The notes under the pieces: generated by a model
Database searches by the model: none
Seen by the model: only the letters and a program-made list of their open reading frames with translations
What the model was told of the DNA's origin: nothing
Part shown: positions 38,020 through 48,500 of the stretch, in pieces
Position numbering within the stretch: the first letter of the stretch is position 1
Layout: every line of letters starts with the position of its first letter
Made by a program: the position numbers and the translations under genes
Source of the DNA: Chitinophaga ginsengisoli
Lineage (GTDB): Bacteria > Bacteroidota > Bacteroidia > Chitinophagales > Chitinophagaceae
Direction: 5' to 3'
NCBI RefSeq assembly: GCF_003014595.1
Contig: NZ_PYGK01000002.1
Location: 62,001-126,000 of the forward strand
Length of the DNA: 64,000 bases

Positions 38020-38058
38020 TATGTTTGTACATACAATAAGAACAAATGTACAGACATA
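38020..38058 (+). promoter_or_regulatory. Inverted repeat including the GH92 start codon
   Basis: TATGTTTGTACAT (38020-38032) and ATGTACAGACATA (38046-38058) are complementary at 12 of 13 positions around a 13-nt A-rich loop. The right arm begins exactly with the GH92 ATG. It could be a hairpin that hides the start codon, or a dimeric repressor operator. Confidence 0.5.
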
Positions 38059-40343
38059 TATATACACTGGTAGCCATAGCCTTTCTTTATTCCTGTGCGA
38101 GCCAGCGGGAAAATCTGCTGCAATATCCAGATCCCGGTATAGGGACTGCCCATAGCCGGTGGTTCTTTTACACACCTGCTGCAGTACCTCACGGCATGGC
38201 CAAACTAGCCCCTTCCACGAACGGGCATTATGGCAATCCGAGTGGCTGGGAGGCTGTTGGTTATGATACAAGACACAGCTCAATAGAAGGATTTGCGCAT
38301 TTCCATGAATGGCAGGTCGGCGGAATTGTCGTTATGCCTGCAACAGGTCGGAGGATTTTGACACCCGGGAACCTGGAAGACGCAGAAAAAGGGCTTAAAA
38401 ACGGCTATCGCTCGCTGTTCGATCACAAAAATGAAGTTGCCCAGCCAGGATATTACAAAGTAAAATTGGATGATTATAATGTCATTGCCGAACTTACAGC
38501 AACCGAGCGGGTAGGCTTCCACAGATACACCTTTCCTGCCAGTGCAGAAGCCAGGATCATACTCGATATTGGCAACAAACAAGGGGAAAGCGGCGAAGTA
38601 CTGGATGCTGCTGTGCGCATGACTGATCAAACGCATTTTGAAGGGTTTGTAACCACCTACCCCGCATACATCAAAAAATATGATCCGCAGGGTAGGGTAT
38701 CGATGTACTTTTACGGTGAGATCAGCAAGAAACCTGCATCTGTAGGCGCTTTTAATGCCAACGAGGTAAAAGAAAACACAACCGAAAGTAAAGGTAAGGG
38801 TGCCGGCCTTTTCCTCGAATTCTCTACAACAGATCAGGAAGCCGTCGAACTAAAAATGGGTCTCTCCTATACCTCTACGCTCAATGCGAAGAAAAACCTC
38901 GAAGCCGAAGCAGCAGGGCTTGATTTCAACAAGGCGAAAAAGATTGCACAACAAGTCTGGCAGCAGGAACTGGGCAAGCTTGCTATAAGCAGTCCCAATG
39001 CAAAAGACAAAATCAAGTTCTACACAGGACTGTACCATGCATTGCTGGGCCGCGGCATTATTAACGATTTCGGCCAACCCAATCTATATAACACTGATGC
39101 CATCTGGGGTGCATTCTGGAATCTGACCCAGCTCTGGGCGCTCGCCTATCCTGAACATTACAGCGACTATGTCCGCTCACAGATAGATATCTATCAAAAA
39201 AGGGGCTGGTTCGCCGACGGCGTCACCAATGGACACTTCACCTCTGGCGTCGGTACCAATTTTGTAGGACTGGCATTAGCAGCCGCCTATCAATGCGGTA
39301 TCCGCGATTATGATACCGCGTTAGCTTACAAAGCCATCAGGGCGAACGAAAAGGAAGGAACAAACAGACCGCTGGGAGCCGGAAAACTCGATGTCGAAGC
39401 CTTCAACAAATATGGTTACTCGCCTTTTCTTGAAGAAGATAAAACAGATTCGACCGGATCACGTTTTTCCGCATCACATACGCTGGAATATAGTTACAGC
39501 GCATTTGCGGCTGCCCAGATGGCAAAGGCATTGGGCAGACAGGCTGACTATGATTATTTCATTAACAGATCTAATGGCTGGCGAATGCTCTTCAATCCAG
39601 GATCGAGGCTGGTACAACCTAAAACAGCCGACGGCAGGTTCATCGACAAATTTGATCCGCTTGAACCCTGGCGGGGTTTCCAGGAAGGAAACGCAGTACA
39701 ATACACCTTTTATGTACCACAAAACCCTGCTGGTCTTATTGCCGCAATGGGTAGAGAAGAATTTAATACAAGGCTGGATAACATCTTCACCACCGCCCAA
39801 CAAAACAGTTTCGGGGGAGGAAAGACGATTGATGCATTTGCAGGTATAAAAGCAAGTTACAACCATGGTAATCAGCCTAACCTGCATGTCAGCTGGTTGT
39901 TTAACTTTTCCGGAAAACCCTGGCTCACCCAAAAATGGACTCGCGCCATCTGCGACGAGTTCTACGGAACGGAAAGCATCCATGGTTATGGTTATGGGCA
40001 AGACGAAGATCAGGGCCAGCTCGGCTCATGGTATGTGATGGCGTCATTAGGGTTGTTTGACGTCAAAGGACTTACCGACCTGCGACCGGTTATCCAGCTG
40101 GGCAGTCCTCTGTTTGACAGGGCTGATATCAAACTGGGCAACGGCAAAAAACTCCACATCATTACACAAAACAACAGTAAGGAAAATATCTATGTACAGG
40201 AAGCCAGTTTTAATGGCAAGCCACTTAATAATGCATGGCTGTACCGCGATGAACTAATGAAAGGCGGCACATTGTTAATGAAAATGGGGAATGTACCAAA
40301 TGAAAAATGGGGAAGTCAGATCCCTCCCCCATCGGTACAATAA
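38046..40343 (+). CDS. GH92 alpha-mannosidase, lipoprotein
   Basis: A 765-residue GH92-family enzyme; characterised members remove alpha-mannose, often alpha-1,2-linked, with Ca2+ support. Signal MYRHIYTLVAIAFLYSC has the lipobox Cys at residue 17, so it is probably an outer-membrane lipoprotein. Family elements: PGIGTAHSRWFFYTPAAVPHGM near 30-50, GFAHFHEWQVG, LYNTDAIWGAFWNLTQLWAL, SHTLEYSYSAFA, and the terminal DEDQGQLGSWYVMASLG carrying the catalytic Glu/Asp pair. Convergent with the GH43 gene; together they suggest mannan or glycoprotein glycan turnover. Initiation may be controlled by the hairpin at its start codon. Confidence 0.93.
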   Translation: MYRHIYTLVAIAFLYSCASQRENLLQYPDPGIGTAHSRWFFYTPAAVPHGMAKLAPSTNGHYGNPSGWEAVGYDTRHSSIEGFAHFHEWQVGGIVVMPATGRRILTPGNLEDAEKGLKNGYRSLFDHKNEVAQPGYYKVKLDDYNVIAELTATERVGFHRYTFPASAEARIILDIGNKQGESGEVLDAAVRMTDQTHFEGFVTTYPAYIKKYDPQGRVSMYFYGEISKKPASVGAFNANEVKENTTESKGKGAGLFLEFSTTDQEAVELKMGLSYTSTLNAKKNLEAEAAGLDFNKAKKIAQQVWQQELGKLAISSPNAKDKIKFYTGLYHALLGRGIINDFGQPNLYNTDAIWGAFWNLTQLWALAYPEHYSDYVRSQIDIYQKRGWFADGVTNGHFTSGVGTNFVGLALAAAYQCGIRDYDTALAYKAIRANEKEGTNRPLGAGKLDVEAFNKYGYSPFLEEDKTDSTGSRFSASHTLEYSYSAFAAAQMAKALGRQADYDYFINRSNGWRMLFNPGSRLVQPKTADGRFIDKFDPLEPWRGFQEGNAVQYTFYVPQNPAGLIAAMGREEFNTRLDNIFTTAQQNSFGGGKTIDAFAGIKASYNHGNQPNLHVSWLFNFSGKPWLTQKWTRAICDEFYGTESIHGYGYGQDEDQGQLGSWYVMASLGLFDVKGLTDLRPVIQLGSPLFDRADIKLGNGKKLHIITQNNSKENIYVQEASFNGKPLNNAWLYRDELMKGGTLLMKMGNVPNEKWGSQIPPPSVQ

Positions 40344-40367
40344 TTCAAAGCATTATCAATTCGTCGC

Positions 40368-41519
40368 CTATTTCCCTGGGATAGGCTGCGGAATGCTGGT
40401 AGGTCCTTCTACAATGAGCGTTCCGTTTTTCAGGATCTTCATACGGTCGATGAAGACAACACGCTTATCGCCTGTTGCTGAAGTGCGCGCATGATACACA
40501 CATAACATCTCCTTTCCATCCGGGGAATAAGTAATGCTGTTATGTCCTGTGCCTGTTACGACACCACCTTTCTCAGTGTTTTTCTGTAATACCGGGTTAT
40601 TGGCTGCTTTCGTAAAGGGTCCAAGGGGACTTTTTGAGGTGGCATATCCCACGGCGTAATTCTTGCCACCGAAGTAGTTGGCGGAATACATCATGTAATA
40701 AGTGGATCCTTTTTTGAAGGCAACTGAGCCTTCCGTCCAGCGGCGGTTGACTTCCTTCGAGGTAACGGAGCGGCTTTCCCATTCTGCCTGTTTATCATCC
40801 ATTTTTACCGGGGGACGCAACAACAGTACTGGTTCGCCTACGGCGCCACTAAAATCAGGTTTGAGCTCAACGCCGTATACCCAACTTTCTTCTATCGTGT
40901 CAAACCATCCCTTTTGCTTTGCCCAACTGGCCACTTCGCTCTCAACGGGATGCTTATAGCAACAACGGGAATAATAGAGATACACACGGCCATTGTCAAA
41001 GAGTACATTGGCGTCGATAACAGGGTAACCGGGATCAAAGACAGGTTTGCTGCTCAGATCGATGAACGGACCTGTGGGCTTATCTGATACGGCCACACCT
41101 ATACGGAAGTTTTCAACTTCATTAGTGGGGTTCCTCCCCCATTGCGCGCTATAAAACATATAAAACCTGCCGTTATGTTCGTATACTTCAGGCGCCCAAT
41201 ATGCACCGTTCCATGCGGCGGTAGAGTCACTCCAGCCATTCTTGTTGGCAGCGTAATATACCTGGCCTTCATCTTTCCAATTCACCAGGTCTGTAGAGGA
41301 ATAAGCGGCAAATCCATTTTTGGCAACACCACCGGTTCCATACATATAATACTTGCCACCCTTTACTTGCAGGACATACGGATCTGCCAGTTCAACCGCC
41401 AGTGGATTCTGGTATGTGTGTACGGCAGCAGTGCGATGCGCCTGGGCAAACAATCCATTAGTATTGACCACTATAGACAACAAAAATCCTACTGAAATCG
41501 TTACTATTTGCTTCATCAT
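40368..41519 (-). CDS. GH43-family glycoside hydrolase, exported
   Basis: A 383-residue five-bladed propeller glycosidase of the GH43 type (arabinofuranosidase, xylosidase or galactosidase activities are known in the family). Signal peptide ~1-26. The first catalytic Asp is in LADPYVLQ; the middle Asp is in DANVLFDNGRVYLYYS, and the proton-donor Glu is likely in WTEGSVAFKKG. The HNSITYSPDGK segment completes the usual fold. Transcribed convergently to GH92; no obvious partner on its own strand. Confidence 0.9.
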   Translation of the reverse strand: MMKQIVTISVGFLLSIVVNTNGLFAQAHRTAAVHTYQNPLAVELADPYVLQVKGGKYYMYGTGGVAKNGFAAYSSTDLVNWKDEGQVYYAANKNGWSDSTAAWNGAYWAPEVYEHNGRFYMFYSAQWGRNPTNEVENFRIGVAVSDKPTGPFIDLSSKPVFDPGYPVIDANVLFDNGRVYLYYSRCCYKHPVESEVASWAKQKGWFDTIEESWVYGVELKPDFSGAVGEPVLLLRPPVKMDDKQAEWESRSVTSKEVNRRWTEGSVAFKKGSTYYMMYSANYFGGKNYAVGYATSKSPLGPFTKAANNPVLQKNTEKGGVVTGTGHNSITYSPDGKEMLCVYHARTSATGDKRVVFIDRMKILKNGTLIVEGPTSIPQPIPGK

Positions 41520-41611
41520 TTACTATTTATCTAAGAAGATAAAAATACCGATATTAAACAATTAATCATAATTGGTTGTAAAAGGTAAGAAACAATCACG
41601 TTGGCAGGCTA

Positions 41612-43729
41612 ATGCTGAGATCATCTAAAATATCAAGGAAATGGTTGATGTTCATATATGGTGGCATTGGAGTATTCCTTATACTAATTACCGCAAACAT
41701 TATTTTAAACCGGATCATTCAGCATAAAGTCAGTGAAAAACTGCAGCACCTTTCTCCTGCGCTAAAAATCAGTTTTTCGTCCATCAATAGTAGTTTAATC
41801 ACCTCATCACTTTCACTAAACAATCTCATAATAGATTATATACCCGATAGCACTGAACATCAACATCAGCACGCTATTCGCTTTTCGGTCGTTGAACTTC
41901 ATGGTATTAGTTTTCTGAAGATATTGTTTCGCCGAACGCTTTCCATCAATAACTTAAATCTCAGTAATGGAGCAATGTATCTCGACCGGTTCTTATTGAA
42001 TAAAAAAGATACCGCACCAATGCATCTGTTTGCTCAGCCACCCTTCGAAGATATATCAATCAACCATTTTCAATTAACCGCAATCCATGTATTTGAACAT
42101 ACAGATAAGGTCAATAAGCTGCTGCTAAAAGGGAACGTTGGTATAGACGAAATAAATATCAGTGATGCCACGAAAGCATTCACCCCTGATAATTTTCATT
42201 TCGGTGCTGTCAAAAGTAGTTTATCCGACATCAACTATGCCATACCGAATGCCTATCATACGCTGATGATTAAACAGGTAATAATAGACAGCCAACAGGG
42301 AATATTTCAGATAAAATCCATAAAACTACTACCACAACACAACAAATCCGACTTTTTCAGGAGCTCCGGCAACCAACCCTTATACGTGGAGGCAAGTATT
42401 GCAGATATCTCCATTTTCAAATTGGATATCCGGAACTTGTTTGATAAAAAATTGGTGGCTGAAAAAATAACCATTAACAACCCCGATCTTAATATTTATA
42501 GTGAAGCGGTCGGAACAAAACAAGTCCTATCCCGGTCATTTCTCTTTATTGATCTGAAAGAAAATCTTGCAGCGATACAAGCAGATTTATTCAGAGTGGT
42601 CCACGCTTCTATCACTTACGAAGAAACAACAGGAGATCATTTACAACTAAATGGTAATATTGAGACGGACACACTAAAAACCCGGATAACAGATAGCCTC
42701 TTCAGCAATCATGATATTCAATTCAAAACGCTTACCTGCGCCCTGACCGATATTCAGACCGTCATTCCAGGCACTTATCAGCACATTCAGATAAAGCGAT
42801 TGAACATTGATCGCAAAGGAACATTGCAGGCTTCTTCCCTGAGGATCATTCCGCAATACAATAAGTTTGAGATGGGACAAAAAGCAGGACACCAGATAGA
42901 TGTTGTTGACGCTGCCATTTCCGGTATAACAATAACCAAACTGGATCTCCTCAAGTGCCTTCAGCAAAAGTTAATAGCTGAACAAATATGGATAAAGGAA
43001 AGTAATATCTCTATTTTCCGGGACAGGAGGTTACCTCGTATATCACAGTATCAACCATTACCGGTTGCATTCCTGAAGAGCATTCCGATTCATATCCGCG
43101 TACATCATTTCAAAGTGTCTCCATCGACCCTGTCGTATGAAGAATTTCCGAAAGACGGGTTACAAACTGGTTTGCTGAAGATTGAAAAGCTTCAACTTTC
43201 GTTATCCCCGTTTATCAGCCACCCTACTCCATCCGATCCTGATCATATGGACCTGCATATGGAAGGATCTATAATGGGTTCAGGCACGATCAACGCGTCT
43301 GTTTCTTTACCGTTCAACCCGGGTAAGGATTATTATATCAGCGGGGCGATTGACAATTTAGATGTTACCAGCTTAAATCCATCAGCAGAAAATCTTGGCA
43401 ATTTTCATGTCGAATCCGGCCTGCTTAATAATTTATCATTTCAATTCAGTCTGAATGATGAAAAAGCGAGTGGAAAAGTGGTGGGAGAATATCATAATCT
43501 GGTCCTGGACAAATTAAAAGGAAATAAAAAGATAGCCAAGTTCCCGTCCTTCATGCTGAAACATGTCATCATTCCCAAAAATAAGGATAAATCACTGCCC
43601 GTGGCCCGTCGTACAGGTACTATAGATTATAAGTTTGACCATACACGTTTTTTTTCCTTCTATCTCTTGAAATCATTGCTGTCCGGCATAGAGTCAAGCT
43701 TTACCTTTGGATTTCTTCTTCCAAAGTAA
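41612..43729 (+). CDS. AsmA-like membrane-anchored protein with internal duplication
   Basis: A 705-residue protein with one N-terminal hydrophobic helix (~11-32) and a long beta-rich remainder typical of AsmA/DUF748-like envelope proteins. Two ~105-residue blocks, ~195-300 and ~369-475, are clear copies: compare HTLMIKQVIIDSQQGIFQIK with QHIQIKRLNIDRKGTLQASS, and DIRNLFDKKLVAEKI with DLLKCLQQKLIAEQI. The C-terminus resembles the DUF748-like barrel end. A role in lipid transport or outer-membrane assembly is possible but unproven. It is followed after ~90 bp by the ECF sigma gene of the SusCD locus. Confidence 0.55.
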   Translation: MLRSSKISRKWLMFIYGGIGVFLILITANIILNRIIQHKVSEKLQHLSPALKISFSSINSSLITSSLSLNNLIIDYIPDSTEHQHQHAIRFSVVELHGISFLKILFRRTLSINNLNLSNGAMYLDRFLLNKKDTAPMHLFAQPPFEDISINHFQLTAIHVFEHTDKVNKLLLKGNVGIDEINISDATKAFTPDNFHFGAVKSSLSDINYAIPNAYHTLMIKQVIIDSQQGIFQIKSIKLLPQHNKSDFFRSSGNQPLYVEASIADISIFKLDIRNLFDKKLVAEKITINNPDLNIYSEAVGTKQVLSRSFLFIDLKENLAAIQADLFRVVHASITYEETTGDHLQLNGNIETDTLKTRITDSLFSNHDIQFKTLTCALTDIQTVIPGTYQHIQIKRLNIDRKGTLQASSLRIIPQYNKFEMGQKAGHQIDVVDAAISGITITKLDLLKCLQQKLIAEQIWIKESNISIFRDRRLPRISQYQPLPVAFLKSIPIHIRVHHFKVSPSTLSYEEFPKDGLQTGLLKIEKLQLSLSPFISHPTPSDPDHMDLHMEGSIMGSGTINASVSLPFNPGKDYYISGAIDNLDVTSLNPSAENLGNFHVESGLLNNLSFQFSLNDEKASGKVVGEYHNLVLDKLKGNKKIAKFPSFMLKHVIIPKNKDKSLPVARRTGTIDYKFDHTRFFSFYLLKSLLSGIESSFTFGFLLPK

Positions 43730-43818
43730 CCATCCCCTTGCTACCAACAGCACAGCCGACCGCCCTCTAGGAATTTCCACATTTATTTATTTAAATTGCT
43801 GCGGTAAACCGCCACGTT

Positions 43819-44373
43819 TTGAATACTATAGCTGCTTTGAAACAAGGTAACCTATTGGTTTTTAATGAAGTTTATTATTCCTGGCACAAAAGGGTCTACT
43901 ATTTTATTCTCCAAAAAACCAGGTCATCCTTCATTGCAGAAGAGGTGACGCAGCTCACATTCATCAAATGCTGGAACTACCGGGAAAATCTCGCTGACGA
44001 CCTCAATATACAGTTACAGCTATTCCGCATTGCCCGCACCACCCTGATCGATTTTCTCCGCAAGGAAACTGTTTATAAGGAAAAGATCATTCATGTCATT
44101 GACAAGTATACCCTGCCGGTAGATGACCTCTGGGGGAAACTGGCGGAAAAAGAACTACAGGTGAAGCTGGCGAACGCATTGAAAGAAATGCCTCCCATGC
44201 GTCGTAAGGTATTCGAAATGAGTCGTTTTAAAGGCATGACTTATCAGCAGATCGCACACGAACTTTCCTTGTCGTCCAGAACAGTCGAAACACATATTTT
44301 TCAGGCTATCAAACAGATAAAACATTATCTCGGACTCCTGGCCTCCCTCCTGGCCTGGCTTAGCGGGTTCTAA
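43819..44373 (+). CDS. ECF (FecI-like) RNA polymerase sigma factor
   Basis: A 184-residue ECF sigma factor read from TTG 43819. Region 2: FNEVYYSWHKRVYYFILQKTRSS, EEVTQLTFIKCWNYR. Region 4: MPPMRRKVFEMSRFKGMTYQQIAHELSLSSRTVETHIFQAIKQIK (~112-158). It is the typical FecI-like group that is kept inactive by a membrane FecR until a TonB-dependent transporter signals substrate. The next gene is that FecR, 70 bp downstream, then SusC and SusD, so it probably drives this polysaccharide locus. Confidence 0.93.
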   Translation: MNTIAALKQGNLLVFNEVYYSWHKRVYYFILQKTRSSFIAEEVTQLTFIKCWNYRENLADDLNIQLQLFRIARTTLIDFLRKETVYKEKIIHVIDKYTLPVDDLWGKLAEKELQVKLANALKEMPPMRRKVFEMSRFKGMTYQQIAHELSLSSRTVETHIFQAIKQIKHYLGLLASLLAWLSGF

Positions 44374-44443
44374 AATATTTTCGGATCAGACTACGTAGTT
44401 CGCACGTCACAAACGTATTACTTATCTATCAGCCGTATCTAAT

Positions 44444-45490
44444 ATGATAAATGATGAATTACTGAAACGGTTCTTCAGCGATCAATGCACACCGGAAGAA
44501 GCGCGCATGGTAGCCAATTACCTGCAGGAGCATCCTGATATGCTGGAGAAATATATGCCGGAAGAGGAATTCCTGCAATTACAGGAAGAAGGCTACTTCC
44601 CGGAAACCGTTTCCCAACTGTGGCTGAAAAATATTCATCAGCAAACAGTATCTGATAACCGGAAGAAGTGGGCTCAACGACTGGCCATCGCGGCAGTAGC
44701 GACCGGTGTATTAGTTGGCGGAACTATGCTACTACGACACCGTGATCATCAAAATATTACTGTTGTTAATCAGGAAATGAGGGTAACGATTCCTCCCGGA
44801 CAACAGCAAAAAACTACCAACACCAGCAACAAAGCCATGGTCATCGTATTGCCAGAAGGTTCTGTAGTACGACTGCTGCCGGCAGCCACCGTGGTGTATA
44901 ATAAACAATTCAGGGAAGACAGGCATATTTATCTGACAGGAGAAGCCGATTTTACTGTAGCCACCGATCATTTACATCCCTTTGTAGTGTACAGCGGCGA
45001 ACTATATACGACCGCACTGGGCACCTTTTTTCATGTGAAAGCCATTCCCCGGGAAGATATGATCAGCATAAGACTGAACAATGGGAAAGTAATGGTACAA
45101 GGAGCCACAAATAAAAAGAAAGTCATTAGCGATGTAGTACTTACGCCCGGCAAAGAGCTCAAATACTACCGTAAAACAGGAAAGGCCATTGTATCAGACT
45201 TCAATACCAGGGGGACGGACATATTAGTAAAAGCCGGCAACAACGACACAGTTTATACGAAACCAGACTGGTATAAATTCAATAATCAACCAATGCCACA
45301 GGTATTGGATCAGCTAAGTAATTACTATGGAGTAGCCATCTATTATTATCCTTCAGACGTAATAGAGATTTATTTCGATGGTAAATTTGAAAAAACAGAC
45401 TCGCTGGAGAAGATCCTGACTGATTTAACACTTCCCAATAATCTGAAGCTGATCCGGAATGATAGCGGATTTATAATTAAGAGAAAATAA
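44444..45490 (+). CDS. FecR-family anti-sigma/sensor protein
   Basis: A 348-residue inner-membrane anti-sigma factor. Residues 1-80 form the cytosolic sigma-binding part (LLKRFFSDQCTPEEARMVANYLQEHP), one transmembrane helix lies at ~84-101 (RLAIAAVATGVLVGGTMLL), and the periplasmic remainder contains the FecR domain (VIVLPEGSVVRLLPAATVVYNKQF at ~130-152) and the STN-like domain at the end. It senses the plug domain of the SusC partner and releases the sigma factor. Spacing to SusC is 88 bp. Confidence 0.93.
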   Translation: MINDELLKRFFSDQCTPEEARMVANYLQEHPDMLEKYMPEEEFLQLQEEGYFPETVSQLWLKNIHQQTVSDNRKKWAQRLAIAAVATGVLVGGTMLLRHRDHQNITVVNQEMRVTIPPGQQQKTTNTSNKAMVIVLPEGSVVRLLPAATVVYNKQFREDRHIYLTGEADFTVATDHLHPFVVYSGELYTTALGTFFHVKAIPREDMISIRLNNGKVMVQGATNKKKVISDVVLTPGKELKYYRKTGKAIVSDFNTRGTDILVKAGNNDTVYTKPDWYKFNNQPMPQVLDQLSNYYGVAIYYYPSDVIEIYFDGKFEKTDSLEKILTDLTLPNNLKLIRNDSGFIIKRK

Positions 45491-45578
45491 TTCACCGATA
45501 ATAGTTCTATTCCTCAAGTGAGCGACTTTAGCGCTCCAGGGCTTGCTATGCCCTGCACTTTAAAAACACGTTCCAGTT

Positions 45579-48500
45579 ATGAAGATGTTCTATCAACCAA
45601 AATGGCGTCTGTTTCTGCTACTAGTCATGTTGATACCAGGCGTTTCAATGACCACCCAGGCACAGGGTCGCATGCAGGTGACCGGCACCGTGCGTACAGA
45701 TCAGGGTGACCTTCTCCCCAATGCTTCTGTGGTGGCACTCAATGAAAAAACAAAGTATACCGCCGGCGTAGTGACTGACAGCAATGGCGTATTCCGTTTC
45801 TCCGGATTACCACCTGAAGGGAAATACTCCTTCAGCATTTCATACATGGGTTTTGAAACCCAGCGGCTGAACGACGTTTCCCTGAAATCGGGCGCCACGC
45901 TTACTTTTTCTGTACGCCTCATCAGAACCGTGGCGGCCCTGAACGACATCGTTGTTATTGGTTACGGTACTGCCAGAAAGAAAGATGTCGTGGGCGCCTT
46001 CAACGTAGTAACGGTGAAAGAAGCGGGCGCGGTAAATGCTACCAACCCCTCACAACTACTCATCGGTAAAGCCGCCGGCGTACAGGTGCTGCAAAGCAAT
46101 GGCAGCGCCGGCGCAGATGCACAGATTATTATCAGAGGTACCGGTAGCTTCACCGATATCAACCCACTGTATGTAGTAGATGGCATCCAGGGCACCAAAA
46201 ATCTTTTCAATACGCTCAATCCTCAGGATATAGAAAGTATCACCATCCTGAAAGATGCATCTTCAACAGCTATTTATGGCTCCGCAGCGGCCAATGGCGT
46301 GGTGATCATCACCACCAAAAAGGGAAAGACAGGTCCTCCCCGCGTCAGCTTCACTTCTCAATGGGGCATCGCCACAGCCTGGAAACAACTGCACCTGCTC
46401 AATGCAGCACAATATGTGGACGCGCTGAAAGATCTCGCTGCTACCAAGAATACCGTGCTGCCCGCAAAATTCAACACAACGGCAGTTTTACAGGACAGTA
46501 CCGACTGGCAGGATGCTATCTTCCGTAATGCCCTTGTATCTGAAAATGATCTGAACATCAGCGGCGGGGGCGAAAAAGTGAACTATAGTATATCTGCCAC
46601 CTACATTAATCAACAGGCGATCTTAACCAATGCTACAAACAAGCGATTCCAGGCACGCATAGGTCTTGAAGAAACACTGGGCCGGTTCCGGTTTACGCAA
46701 AACATCATCGTCCGCCAATATGTAGGCAAAGGCTACTATGCCAATATCATCAATGCCATGCAGTATGCTCCTTATAAGCCCATCCTGGACCCATCTATCC
46801 AGGGCGGATATTCTATCCTCTCCAATATCGATGACTTCAGTAATGCTGTTAATCCTATACAGGAAATTGCTATGAAAAGTCAGACGACAAAATCACTGGC
46901 TTTCTTCCCACAACTATCGGGAGAGGTACGCATTATCGATGGCTTAAAATTCCGTTCACAGTTCGCCGCAGAAGTGAACTCCAACCGGAGTAACAGCTAT
47001 CAGCAACAGTACCAGGCGTCCAATTTCCTGAACCAGGCCCGCCAGTCGACGCTGAGTTTTACGGAAAACGCTTACTACATGCTGGAAAACTACCTGTCGT
47101 ACGAAAAACGACTTGGCAGTCACCAGTTCTCTTTGGTCGCAGGACAAAGCTATATTGATCCTGGCGTCACAAATGGCTCTACCATCAGGGGTACCGGGCA
47201 ACCCAATGATAATATCACCAATGTGGGAGTCGCTTCTTCCCAGTCTGTTACCAATAGCTATTCTAATTATGCCCGCCCTTCTGTCATCTCCTACTACAGT
47301 CGTCTGAATTACACTTATGATGACAAGTATATACTGACTACTAGTTATCGCCGGGATGGTGCTTCCAACTTTGGCACTAACAACCGTTACGGCAATTTCG
47401 CTGCCGTAGGTTTATCCTGGCGCTTTTCAGAAGAAGCATTTATCAAAAACGCATTCCCGGTACTGTCGGAGGGTAAGCTGGGTGCCAGCTGGGGACAAAC
47501 CGGCAACAACAATATCCCTAACTTCCTGAATACAGCAAAAACATATCAGGGCACACCTGGCGGTGCACTGGTATACTCATTGGGCAGTACAGAAACATTT
47601 GTGTCCGGCACCACCTTGACCACCCTGAGTAACCCGGATTTGAAATGGGAACAAACCAAACAGACGGATATAGGCATCGACCTGGCCTTCCTAAAGAACC
47701 GCCTCACCATCGAAGCCGATTGGTATGATCGTAAAAGTACCGGTTTGCTGGTAACAACCTTGTTACCAGCCAGTATTGGTGTAAGCCCTACCGGTACGCA
47801 GCCTCGCAAAACAGTCAATGCTGCTGATGCCCGGAACAAAGGTTTTGAGTTGACCATCGGGTATAGGGATAAGATCAACAACAACCTCAGCTTCAATGTG
47901 AGCATTAACGGATCTGTTAACCAAAACGAAGTGTTGTCATTAGGTACTCAGTTTTCTGCACCTATCCAGGCCGGCGCGTTCACGCCGGTACCTGCCACCA
48001 CTTACACGGCTGCAGGTAATGCCATCGGCTCATTCTATGGCTACCGGCTGGATCATGTGGCCAGGGATGTAGATGAAATAAATGCCCTCAACCAGGAAGC
48101 GGCCAGAAAATCGGGTAAACCAGAAGCGAAGTACCAGGATGGTTTGTTGCCAGGCGATTTTATTTGTAAAGATATTGACGGAGATGGCATGGTTACCGCA
48201 AAGGATCAGGAAATATTAGGCAATGCCATCCCAAAATATGTTTACGGCATCAATGCGGGTATCATCTATAAAAACTTTGACCTGAACCTGGTATTGTCAG
48301 GTATCAGTGGATTAAAAATCCTGAATGGCCTGAAATTAAATACCAGCTTCATGTCTACAGGGCACAATGCCGGCACCGACATTCTCAACAGATGGCGTAA
48401 ACCCGGCGATGTAGCCGCTTTACCCCGAATAGGCCAGAATGTAACCGGCAACGGTAACCTCCGTCCATCCGACTGGTGGCTGGAAGATGGCAGCTACCTG

